This document shows, piece after piece, positions 46,801-58,186 of a stretch of 64,000 bases of DNA. Position 1 is the first letter of the stretch. Every line of letters starts with the position of its first letter. The notes under the pieces are model-generated. The model had not been told where the DNA came from, did not search any database, and saw only the letters and a program-made list of their open reading frames with translations. The DNA comes from Apostichopus japonicus (taxonomy: Eukaryota; Echinodermata; Holothuroidea; Aspidochirotida; Stichopodidae). The position numbers and the translations under genes are program-made. The stretch spans positions 4,836,001-4,900,000 of the forward strand of contig NC_092566.1 of NCBI RefSeq assembly GCF_037975245.1, in the 5' to 3' direction.

Positions 46801-49800
46801 TAATCATACCGTAGCTCAATATCTGAAATCCTTTTTAGTAAATATGTACTGTTTATCCATATAATCCAAAGTTTATGCAAAACACTTTACAATTTTGAAT
46901 CACAATTGTAGCCATTAATTATGTTTGATCTTAAATACATATCTTTTGAAAAAGACAAGTAATCGCTTATTTCACGGTTTTCTAATACGTGTTTGGTCAT
47001 TAATCCTTTAGAATGTAGACACCGTACTTTCCAAAAAACACAGTTTACTTTACAGTTAAATGTAATGGCAGCATTTTAATAGTACTTTTCCTACATAGAG
47101 GAACTTGTCGGGGGTGACAGAGTGAAGTATAAACGAGGCAAAGGATTTAAAGTTGCTTTTGCAATTTTGATGATGCAGCATATCACAGCAGAAATTTACA
47201 CAATGTTTTTTAGCCGTTTCGGTGAAAACAAGAACAAGAGATAGCGATCTGAAAATTACTATAAAACATTTAGAAATAGAGCATCCGTTATGTGAATGAA
47301 AAGCTCACCTACTTGTCCACCGAGGAAAAAAGAGGCATTAGTGGGATTTACGACACAGTCAACAGTTACTTCACTGATGTCCCCCTGAATTACTGTAAGC
47401 TGTTGATGGAAAAATATGCAAACATAAAAGTAAGAGCCTCCTATCATTCCATCCTAGGGAGATATTTGGTCCATTTTAGAAGATCAGGGCTGGATCCATC
47501 TAGCCATTAGGGAATTAAATTCGTCAGGAGTTAAAATCTTGCACGTTTACGATAGGAGGATCTGACCTAACTTTGATCTCTGTTACAATAGCTTTAACTA
47601 TTGCATAATATGTAGCACACGATAGTACATTGGTATAAATGTTTGTATAAGTGTTTGCACAGGGTATCCGGGTACCCACCCAACGCGATACTACCCAGTT
47701 CCTAACTTATTACACAAATCCTACGCAAAGTGTGATTTTTTTTCTTTTCTTTGGCAAACCGATGGTTAGGCAGATTTGCCATTGACTAAGTGTGGTGTTA
47801 GGCACTAGTTTGTATGAAGTTCAACGGTTACTATCGATGCAGGGTCACCTTTGGTTACGGAGAGCGTTGTAATAAAAACTTGATTTTGGATTGACGTCTC
47901 TATGGGATTGGGTGGTGGTGCAGAGTCGGCTGGAGGGAAGAACCACTCAGTGATTGCAAAACACTGAAGTGAAAACCTAACAAAGGACAGAATATGTCTT
48001 CTACTATAACTGAAATTAGATAAGTACTCACTTTTTGTCCCAAAAAGAGCTTTTTCTCAGATAAAACAGTTTTCCCTGAATTCTGAAAAAGGTTTTAAGA
48101 AACGAGAGGAGAATGAAGCATTTATATTTTGACAATTTTCCTAAAAATCATTATTTACTTTAACCTATCATGACGGACAATTATCTTTAGAATCCTGGCT
48201 TTGACTCCTTCTGCTTCAAAGGGGTAACAATTCCAGTAGTACAATCAACTGTGAGGCACCAGCATTGATATCTTTATTTCAACTTTGTAGGTCCTAGTTT
48301 AGTAGTGAAAAATGGAGGTATACTGTAAATTGTACAAGGAATATATATATTTTCAGTACATATCAAAGTTTTATCATGCAAAATGGGCAAGTTGCTATTG
48401 TTACAGACATTCATATTTCATCTCTAAAGCAAATACTTTATTTATTCAAATGCACTAACAGCTACACTGATGTGAACGCAAATGTGAACGCAAAAAACCT
48501 TTGTTTGTGTAATATACTGTACATTGAGCATTATTTTTTATTTTTGTTGTTGTTACAAAACTGGATGATCCTACATGAACCTCTGTCACAGCAGACTGAG
48601 TGAAAATTCTGAATGCTTTTAATAATATTGGAAAGAAACGTCACATACTTTTCCTTTATTTGGGGTTCCTCCACTCTTTGCTAGAGCCTTGGTAATCGAC
48701 TTTTTTGGGGGTAGCTGTTTCTTTGCTGCTACGGTTTTCAACTTTGGCTGGCTTGACGATTGGATCGCCGGAGGATCAAGACCTGCTTTGCCCTTGGCAT
48801 TTTTCTTGGTGAGAAGTTCAGGGTAAATATGTGGTAGGACTCCACCGCTAGGAATTGTCACATCTTTGAGCAACATATGAAGTTCCATATCGTTGGCAAT
48901 TGCTAACAGAATGTGGCGAGGAGTGATACGAGCCCTGCGGTTGTCACGTGCAGCATTTCCGGCAAGTTCGAGAATCTCAGCTGAAGAAACAAGTTTGTTT
49001 AAGAAGTTTGAACAAGTGATCCTGAAGGGAAAGAGGCTTTAATGAGGATTATTCCGCTTACTTATCAAATATGATGGAAAAAAAAACATGTGTTATTCCG
49101 GAAAGGAAAAAGAGAAAGGGGTAGGATGTACTAGACATATAACAAAGGGCTTGAGGGCTCCTCTGGAAAGCAGTGCTTCTGCACTGAGCAGGAATACCCT
49201 CATTAAAGATGACAATAATAAAAAAAATATGTAAAAAAATATATATATATAAATATATAATATGTAAAAACAACATCATGTGATTTGATATTGAAATGTT
49301 GACATTTAACTTAAATTACTTGACCTAGAACACAAAGGAGCTGGGGATAAAATTTGTTTGGATGCAAAAAGATTTTGCCAAAAAGGAAGAAAGTTTCCAG
49401 AATCCTTTTAAGAGTACAGTATGCAAGAGCCTGATGAACATTAAACATTTTCAACAAAAACACCAAGTGAATTATAAGCTCAGATGGAATTTTTATTATA
49501 AATTATACCAAGTTGTCTCAATTTGGATTGGATCCTAATTTTATTCACATCATATGATATGATCACAAAATAGATAGCAAGAACACTCTATTCTTAAAGT
49601 TCTATTTAAAACATGCATACATACACACACCAAGATGGCAAGAACATAACTACAAATCATTGAATTTTGATTACGTTGTAGACAAACTTTCCTGATGGAG
49701 GGATTCATTGCTTATGGTAAAATTTCTATCATACATAAATGATAAGATTTTTCATGACACCTAATATCCTTCGAGTTGCAAAGGTCTGCCGAAGCTATTA

Positions 49801-51495
49801 TCAAGCTGATTCCATGGTTTCCTTCCTTCTGATTATAATTTGTTTACTTTCAACTATCAAAACACGAATAGTTCCAGGATGAAAGGAAATGGGACACTTG
49901 CCAGACACAAAGCAAATTCATCCACGTGGTGCAATCTTTGATGTAAAAGTGTTTTTGACTGTACACAACATTATTATATGTGTACTATGTTTGCACAGGG
50001 TATCCTGGTACCCGCCCGACGCAATTCTACTCGGTTCCTAATTTATTACCCGAATCCTATGCAAAGTTATTTTTGTTTTGTTTTGGCAAACCGATGGTTA
50101 GGCAAGATTTTCCCTTTGACTGAGTGTGGTGTTAGGCTACCATGTGGTCTATGATAATAGCAATAACATAAGTATTCCATTGATATCTTATAACTGCACC
50201 ACAATTTCAGCTAATAAACAGATGGTTAGGCTAGATTACCCCATTGACTTAGTGTGGTGTTAGGTAACCATGTGGTCGAAGATAACAGCAATACTGAAAG
50301 TATTCCATGGATATCTTATAAGTTCTGCATCACAATTTCAGCGAATAAAAACATGGTTAGGCTAGATTTCCCCATTGACTTAGTCTGGTGTTAGGCTACC
50401 ATGTGGAAGAAATTGAAAGAATTCTCACAATTATTATTTATTTATTCGTTTATTTCTAGAAGGAAAGACTGACAGGGAATTTTACGATATTTTACTAACA
50501 GGATAACTAAAAATCAATATCGCCAGTGGCTTTTTACCAAAGGTTTATTCCAAATGCGATCAAATTTGTGCGAATCGCGCGGCTAATGCGAACCCTAGGC
50601 CGCTTAATAAATCTAGTAGTACAACTGTTTAAGAGCTAACTTCGATATTTATATGGTCTGATCCAAAAGAGGTGGAGAGCAAACATAAGCAGCGGTGGCA
50701 GTGCAATGTTAGTAGTGATGTTAATTATATTAAGTCATTAACAAGTTAATGTAAGAAACAAAACCAAATAGAAATTATTGAGGAAGGTTTTATACCTTAT
50801 CTTACACCTACGTATTTGAACATGAAAACATTGTCAGTGGAGAATATATTTATTATAGCATCCAATATGTAATTTCTTGAAAATCATGATACACGAGGGT
50901 AAACAATTTTTTCCAGGTACCCGGATACCCAACGGGTAACGGCTCTCAGGTACTGGGTTCCCGATTTTTGGACATAGTGGCCACAGGTTAGCATACATTT
51001 TATGATCAAAGCATGATCTTACTGACATTAAAATGCTCCCGTTGGGACCCTCCATGCTACTGTATGTTCTTCAAAGTACTTTTAGGACTGGGTTATATAC
51101 ATTTGATGAAAGATTTTCTTTATTAGAAATAGGGCTAGGCAATAGGACTATAATATTGGAGAATTTATTATTGTAGGCCTACTGTACTACTAGGCCTAGT
51201 ACTACTACCTAGCTTAAGCCAAATCATACGATGTATCAAAAATGTTACAGTACCTTGTACGTATAACGTTAGACTAGGCCTAACACTAACAGGATATTTA
51301 GCGATTTTGCATGAGGAAGCTACCTGTCAAATATTCGATTACAGCCGCTAGATAGACCGGTGCTCCTGCTCCAATCCTATATTTCACAGATGCCTTTTTC
51401 AGGTACCTATGCATCCTACCCACGGGGAATAAAACCCCTGCGCGGGTAGATTTCGAAACAAACTTGACCCTCTTTTTGCCTCCACGTCCAGACAT
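43899..51495 (-). CDS. MACROH2A: Core histone macroH2A
   Basis: Seven coding exons in transcript order: 51324-51495, 48649-48980, 48032-48082, 47309-47399, 46518-46607, 45444-45618, 43899-44067. Phases agree at every junction; 1,080 nt, 359 aa (human about 370). Residues 1-~120 are an H2A fold starting M-S-G-R-G-G-K-K (S-R-G-G in human). They carry [19 protein letters not shown] and [12 protein letters not shown] Lys-rich linker follows, then from about residue 170 a macro domain with V-N-P-T-N-A-S, G-G-K-D-F and [11 protein letters not shown], ending K-L-D-V-D-S. macroH2A replaces H2A in nucleosomes, marks repressed or PARP-regulated chromatin and can bind ADP-ribose. Only one version of the macro-domain exon 5 is seen, so no mutually exclusive 1.1/1.2 pair is visible. 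Donor 6 abuts a large minisatellite. Confidence 0.96.
44812..45459 (-). repeat. 21-bp minisatellite built from the macroH2A exon 6 splice donor
   Basis: About 31 units of 21 bp. Read on the gene's strand, the typical unit is GTCAGCAGTGGCAAGTAAGTA. The exon 6 end and intron start read GTCAGCAGTGGCCA|GTAAGTAG (junction 45444/45443), so the unit is the exon-intron junction itself. About 17 units keep an intact GTAAGT preceded by CAA. Others read ACAACTAAGT or AAGTTAGT. Degenerate copies lie at the far end (44812-44900). Confidence 0.9.
47650..47850 (+). repeat. Interspersed repeat, copy A (macroH2A intron 3)
   Basis: TTTGCACAGGGTATCCGGG... through GCAAACCGATGGTTAGGCA and GTGTGGTGTTAGGC matches 49985-50140 closely but has one internal unit instead of several. 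It lies between exons 3 (48032) and 4 (47399). Confidence 0.75.
49985..50410 (+). repeat. Interspersed repeat, copy B, with 128-131-bp tandem units (macroH2A intron 1)
   Basis: The left end matches copy A at 47650. ATGGTTAGGC recurs at 50094, 50222 and 50353, marking ~2.6 tandem units of 128-131 bp, each with TGACTTAGT(G/C)TGGTGTTAGG. At 50913-50940 GGTACCCGGATACCC is an inverted match to the left end (GGGTATCC(T/G)GGTACC), so the whole element may be about 950 bp with terminal inverted repeats. Confidence 0.65.
50421..51323. other. Rest of macroH2A intron 1
   Basis: Contains the possible right terminus of repeat copy B (50913-50940) and a TAGGCCTA-rich stretch at 51173-51290 close to exon 1. 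No coding sequence was seen. Confidence 0.5.
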
Positions 51496-52545
51496 GGTTG
51501 GTACTGTTTTATTTTCCTATCAAGATAAATATGTGAGCTCAATGTTACCAGAATTTGCAACCGCTGTGTAGCTGAGGAAAATAGCAAGTGAAATCCAGCA
51601 GCTTGTACACAAAATGTGCAAATATGATATTTCAGTGACGTCAGTCTAAACTCATGTCGAAACTTGTTCTGCAAACTTAGGAGGAACAAATAAACTGGAA
51701 GAAAATAAATTGAAAACAAGAATAAAGAATAAACACTAAAGAATGAAGAAGGCGATAATTAACCGTCAAAACATGCAATGACTTTGGTAATTGGTTTATC
51801 TTGAGCATGGAGACAGGGATTTGGCGGGGGAGGGGCGGGCGGGAGAGGGGTATCACGTTCGTCAATATCGTAATTTTGTGAAAAACCTCAAAAGTGTACC
51901 TAAGTTTTCATAATTTAGATGGGCCCACGTTTTGTCCATCAAAAGTACTTTTACCATTCTTTAAGTGAAAGCCGTGCCCTTGTGTTTGCTAAGAAAGGCC
52001 CTTGGTTGAGGTATTAAGAAAAATGTAAACGTCGTATTGTTAGATTGCGGTTTGTATAGAAGTGTAGTATATACATGATAATGCACAGATCCTGATCGGT
52101 TCAGCTTGCGGCGGGTATACGATTTGATATGATTTTACCAGTGTTTGCTCCTGCAAATTTAATAGTGACATGCCCTTCGAAGTTTTGTTTTTCTCCCTTT
52201 GTGACCTCCAGTCTCACATATCCATCATTATATGTTTAAGGTAGAAATGGTCTGTAAAATATGAACAAACTCAGTGTGCCAGGGACGGTATGGTACTTGT
52301 GTGTGTGGGGGGGGGGGGGGGGGTAATCGTAAGTTTCATGAAATCAAGCAGCTGTGTGTATTTATAGCCTCACATTGATCATGCGTTTGGTGGATGAGCA
52401 AACCGGGAAATGATGTTAATTGGTGGTTTCTGCATAGCTAACGGTATGTCTTTAAAATACATGCCACGTCACATCATTCTTGTCGTTGAAATCGAATTAC
52501 AGTCGAACCTTGATATCCTTCTGATCTAACGAATCGCTGTTCATA

Positions 52546-52581
52546 ATTGAAGATGAGCGCCATATTGAAGATGAGCGCCAT
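52546..52581. repeat. 18-bp direct duplication with YY1-like ATGGCG
   Basis: ATTGAAGATGAGCGCCAT occurs twice back to back. On the minus strand each copy begins ATGGCGCTC, close to a YY1 core. It is about 1.05 kb upstream of the macroH2A start codon. Confidence 0.7.
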
Positions 52582-54424
52582 CATTTACGCTATGTGGAAA
52601 TTTTTTATTTCGTATATCAATTTTTGGCCCAGATCATTCTTTACAATTTGTTCTAAGTTTTGACCAATCAGACTGCAGCTTGGCTATTCGTTATGCATAA
52701 TTTTCACGAATGTCGTTAATACTAGATCTAGCTCAATTGTTAACTCTCATGCAGCTATACTGTAGCCTACTTGTCGTGCAGAGGAAAAACTTGAAGCTAG
52801 AAAAAAAAACGGAGATTCCCTATCCCTATTCTCATGTAGATGGATGCGTCTTAGTTTGTCGGGAGCAGGTTATAGCAGATTATTTCTAACAAAAAAAATG
52901 TGCTTCATTTCATTCTTACCCAGAAGGCCAAGCAATGAAAGCAGATATTTATATTTTCATGCTGAATATTTCCCCTATATTTGACTCGAAGGGAACTGGA
53001 CGTTAAAACAGATTGCTATCTCAAAATTTCCAAAGTTTACATATAACATTTTGAGATGAATAGTCCAAAATTTACCTTTGTTTGGTCAAAATTACGATGT
53101 AATTTAGTTGCTACTTCTAAATTTTCCTAGGGTCCATTGTTTTTCTCATTCATTAAAGGGAAGATGTAAGCCCAACCAGGAACATCTTCAACTTGTGTCA
53201 AAGAAATATTTTAGATGAACAGCTATTCCAAATATCTAATATAATTGTCTGCTCTCCTTGGGAGCTACTATAATGGTTAAAATTCATGACAGGAGGCGAC
53301 TGGATAGGGTGGTGGGGTTGGGGTAGAGGAGGCTTTCATGTTGTCAGTTTGTGACCTCGCGGGTGCTCCTATAAGAAAGGAACATTTCTTCGTATTTTCA
53401 CGGCGGTGAATGTGAAGATTCGTAACACTAAATATCGATACCATCATTATAGGTCACGATAAGAGCCTCAATATTTTAAATACAGCCAGACGCTACAGTG
53501 CAATAGGTTGTGTGTGTGGTATGTGAGGGGAGGGAGTTGTAAGCAGAACCTTGCATACAGATCTAATTATAGACTTAATTTTTCGCCAATAAAATAGGCC
53601 CCAGAATGCACCGTTTCACTTTTTAAATTATTTTTAAAAAGGGTAAGGACCCCGGAACACCCCCCTACCGATCCCTTACATGGGAGTCGGCTTCATTAAC
53701 ATCCGGGTTACATTGTCTTCTTTTTGAAAAAAAAGTTCTGAATCAATTTTAAAATTGCGGTATAAAGAAAAACATGGCTCGATGACGTCATGTTTAGACT
53801 TGATCAAGTCTTCAGAATGAGATTAGTATCAAATGGAATAATAAATAAAGCTTCTTTGGGTAGTTCTTTATCCCCAGTATATCTCTCTCTCTCATACATC
53901 AGTGGTAATGGTTAGGTTTGTTCCTTCATTTATTTATTTGTTTAGTTTAAAATAACTCCTTTGCTTATTCACCATTGATTACGCCGAAATCTCTTTTATC
54001 AGTCTAACCTATGTCACCAAATTATGTACGATTTTCTTTTAAATGTATTCCCGACCTTAACCTTGGTTGAATAAAGCAATTAATCAAGCATTAAGTAACA
54101 TGATTTTTATCAGAATTGGCTCACGTTATTGTCATAACTACCGGCATAAACAAAATAAAATTCAGTCGCGAATTTGCCAAAAAAATAAAAATTCTAATAG
54201 CCTTAAACGTGTAGGAAGATTCCAGGATTTGGTATTTAATAAAGTAGATGGTGTGATTTCATGGACGTTCGCAGAAATTCCAGAGTTGGGCAAGCAAACT
54301 TTGAGTTTAACCGTCCAAAGAATTAACCACTTAATCCGTTTACAAAATTAGAAGAGGTAATCAGCAAACAGTCCAAAACAAACTCCCTCCCGGTCGGCTA
54401 CCCCTTAAGTGCGGTCGATTTTGT

Positions 54425-54650
54425 AGATCAGTCGTTCCCAAACTTTTTTGAAGCCGTTACCCAAAACGCAGTTTTCTCCCTACTTTACTCTTTCAGTAAA
54501 TTTGCTGCTTCGCACCCCCTGTAGCCCTGCATTGCACCCACTGGAACTTGCCTCGCACCCCTGGAACCTGCCTCGCACCCCTCCCACTGGAGCCCGCCCT
54601 TGTACCCCCTGGAGCCCTGCCTTGCACCCCAGTTTATGGAAGGCTGCTCT
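54425..54650. repeat. Possible decayed hAT terminus plus short C-rich tandem repeats
   Basis: CAGTCGTTCCCAAACTTTTTT resembles the common hAT terminus. It is followed by several 20-25-bp copies of (CT)GCACCCC-type units at 54510-54630. No partner terminus was found. Confidence 0.35.
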
Positions 54651-55011
54651 AGAGTATCGACTGTTTATTGTGCTCTTTGCAGCTGCGGTGTAATGTTCTC
54701 CTGATTGTAGTTATCCGCATTGATTGTAGAATATCAGCTCACACCTACCCCCCCCCCCACACACACACCGGTGCTGCCTTTCCCCAGGTTAGAAATCTCT
54801 ATTGTAGATGGTAATTGCAACACTCGATCTTTGACATACACATGGAACAACAAAATTTAGTTGAATTAACAAGGCTATGTGACAAGCTACACATACTTTT
54901 CAGTTAATTTTTTTTTTCGAACACAAAAAGCTTACCTGAGGATCCCTTATTCCTTTTTGGAGAAAGCATGAAATCCAGCACATCTAAAATCTACTTTGCC
55001 GAACAACTATC

Positions 55012-55783
55012 CAGGGGCGTAGCGAGCGGGGGGGGGGGGTGTCACACCCCCCCCAGTAATTTGGTCGCTGTCGGCAAATTTTGGGTCTGTCGGCAAAAGG
55101 AGAAAAGGTGAAGAGAGCGGAAGGGGAAGAAAGAAGGAAAGCTGAATAGAGAAAAGGAGAACGGGAGCTTCTTCCGTGCCAAATTTGACTTAAAATATGC
55201 ACCACATTGCATCTAAGGACGTTTCAAAACTAAAAATTTTCCAAAGGGGAGGGGGACACCCCCTCCCCTTAGACCCCTCCCCCATTTCAGTCACCACTTC
55301 AAGATCCGTCGGCAAATCAAATTTGACTTAAAATATGCACCAGATTGCATCAAAGGACGTTTCAAAACTAAAATTTTTTCAAAGGGGAGGGGGACACCCC
55401 TTCCCCTTAGACCCCTCCCCCATTTCAGTCACCACTTCCAGATCCGTCGGCAAATCAAATTTGACTTAGAATATGCACCAGATTGCATCTAAGGACGTTT
55501 CAAAACTAAAAAATTGCCAAAGGGGAGGGGGACACCCCCTCCCCTTAGATCCCTCCCCCATTTCAGTCACCACTTCAAGATCCGTCGGCAAATCAAATTT
55601 TACTTAAAATATACACCAGATTGCATCTAAGGACGTTTCAAAACTAAAAAATTGCCAAAGGGGAGGGGGGCACCCCCTCCCATTAGACCCCCTCCCCCAT
55701 TTCAGTCACCACTTCCAGATCCGTCGGCAAATTAAATTCTCCACACCCCCCCCCCCAACAAAAACCCCTTCGCTACGCCCCTG
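55012..55783. mobile_element. Non-autonomous hAT element with four 138-bp internal repeats
   Basis: Termini CAGGGGCGTAGCGA and TCGCTACGCCCCTG are inverted repeats, flanked by a perfect 8-bp target-site duplication CAACTATC (55004-55011 and 55784-55791). Internally ATTT(G/T)ACTTA recurs at 55183, 55321, 55459 and 55597, exactly 138 bp apart. Each unit carries a GGGGAGGGGG/CCCCCTCCCC inverted pair. There is no transposase coding. Target-site duplications and termini this clean suggest recent insertion. Confidence 0.92.
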
Positions 55784-57965
55784 CAACTATCGTTGATAAA
55801 AGTAGGCCTATTCAAAACAAAATCAGAAGGCAAACAGAACAATATTTGTTTAAATAATGAAAAGGCACTTTATTGCTTCTTTTTTGGATACAATAGCAAG
55901 AATGACTCAAATTTTCAATGACATTATAGCGAAATGTTTTTCAAATGTATTTTTAATACGGCATCTAACATCGCGTGGTTCATAAGTAAGAATAATGCTA
56001 TATAATAGGTTTATATGAAAATAAGTTAAATGACGTCACTGAATTTGATTAAATATGCATGATATTCACATTACACATTACATTCGAATATTAAAACACA
56101 TAATACTCCTCTAGACTGAGAAATAGAACATGATTCATGTTAAGTATAAAGTCACGTGATATACTTCCTTTACAAATCGTTTCTTAACACACACCTGTTT
56201 AATACCACGTGATTAACTCATTTCATGTAGGAAATATTGACATTTCCTCTATAACGTATTTAATACATTGACATACACTTCATTCTCAGTTTATATATCG
56301 TAAGATGATAAATTGAAGAAAAGAAATGAAAAATCGTACTGAAACGTAATAACAATTCAGTGTTAATATTTCCTAAAGATGACCTAAACATTTGTCGTTT
56401 GCTGTTTGGTAGGATTGAGATAAAATGATCAAGCACCTTTATACCATTGTAGTTTTACGTTCTTATTCGTCCAAAGTTACTTGGTTGTACCCCCCCCCCA
56501 CCCCACCCCAAACGGACACAACCCTAACACAACTGAGCCCAGGCACCTTTTCCTCCACCGGAAAGAAGACTTGTCGAGTGTGATGGTATATATATATATA
56601 TATATATTAGATTTATAAGATGTAACAGTTACCCAATTGTGAAATAATACAGCTGCATTAAAATGTATCAGTAATTACAAACACCGTTATTAAACTATCT
56701 ATACGTCATAAAGATATTTATATGAAGAAAATATTCGGCACCCATAACTTCAACCATCTCAGCTTTAAACAAAATTTGGAGACAAAAAATATGTTATCAT
56801 AAACTTATGATTAGGTAGAAAAGAAAAAGAAAATGTAAAAAAAAAATGAAATAGGTAAGTTTACATCATGTTTGATAATGTACGGGCCTAATGTTTGTAT
56901 TATCGAGCGTTTGGCGTGTTTACTTCTTACTTTCATCGACAATGTTTTGATGATGACGTCATACAGAAAAGGAATGTTCAAACTATCATTACACTCATCT
57001 TCAGATCTAAATATTTTGAATTTTAAAAGGGAATAAAATCCCATAATGGAATATTACAGGCATAAAATTATCGAGAACTTATCAACATTTGAAATGGTAA
57101 ACCCATATACCATTTTATACTTATCCCTTTATAACTGGCCATTTACATATTTCTTGCATAATCAGATATTGTTTAAAGTAAAACATAAAATTTAAAAATA
57201 AAAGCAAAGACGGCCCCAATAATGTTACTGAGAGGGTCAGAGAAGAAATAACAGTTAGAAATGTGTGAACATTTCTATCCGCATATTAGAAAGATAAAAG
57301 AACCCGCCACCAACTATTTACATACATCAGTGTGAAAAACTTTACACATGTGCGTTATAATTGTAAACTTTTCACTGTTGCATAGACACCTACAAAAATC
57401 ATATAGTAATAATTGTAATTACGGAGAGAATAATAATATATGAATAAATAAAACTGCTACCAACAGTTTACGTGACGTAGGTTATATGTTCACATGTATA
57501 TATGCGTATGAACCACGGAGGGATGGTTAGCGGATCTACCCCCCCCCCCACCCAAACCTCGTCCACCCTCATCCAATAACTTGTTACCAACAAAAACAAG
57601 AACATGTATATATGGTATTTTGTGCTTGCAAATCGCTTCAAAGAGAAAGAGAAATAAGTGCTGTTTCAGAGCTTCACTACTTCCTACTGAACCCTACCAA
57701 GAGGGAAAATAACTTACTTTTTTAATTATTTTACTGTTAGTTTGTGGTCAGATCTCATAAATTGCAGTCTCGATGGGGCTTTGAATATTTGTCTGTATTT
57801 ACCACAACGTCACCACAAATAGTAGATTTAATGTTGGCGTGTCACCGCGCGTAATTGGGTATGCCACAAATGTTTTTACTTGTTACCGTACAATGCATGC
57901 AGCTAACTTCGCAACCTTTGTATAGTCTCAAAACTGTTACTGAGAATAGTAAATATGTATATATA

Positions 57966-58186
57966 TTAGATCCTCCTGCAAGCAGGAACTCGCGAAGAAG
58001 CATTGGCTTATCAAAGCCGCAAGCTGACCGAAGTCAGTCTCTTACATTCATATTTAACGTCCATGATTATGAACTGTTAATTGTCAACAACTCTATAACT
58101 GGACGACATACATTAATCTGGGAGTGACTCGAACCGGGGACCTTATGATTGAAAGGCACCGGCGTTAACCATTGAGCTAACACTCC
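57966..58186 (-). mobile_element. tRNA-derived SINE, copy 2
   Basis: Reverse-complement copy of the SINE at 36648. On the minus strand it has the tRNA head GAGTGTTAGCTCAATGG, a better-preserved B box GGTTCGAGTC, then the CTGACTTCGGTCAG and TCCTGCTTGCAGGAGGATCTA body. It carries about 45 nt between head and body that copy 1 lacks. Confidence 0.85.

Noticed and set aside
54067-54351. 94-codon basic open frame
   Set aside because: Starts at TTG, no homology seen, no splice context.
57855-58127. Open frame at 57.9 kb
   Set aside because: Overlaps the reverse-oriented SINE copy; not a gene.
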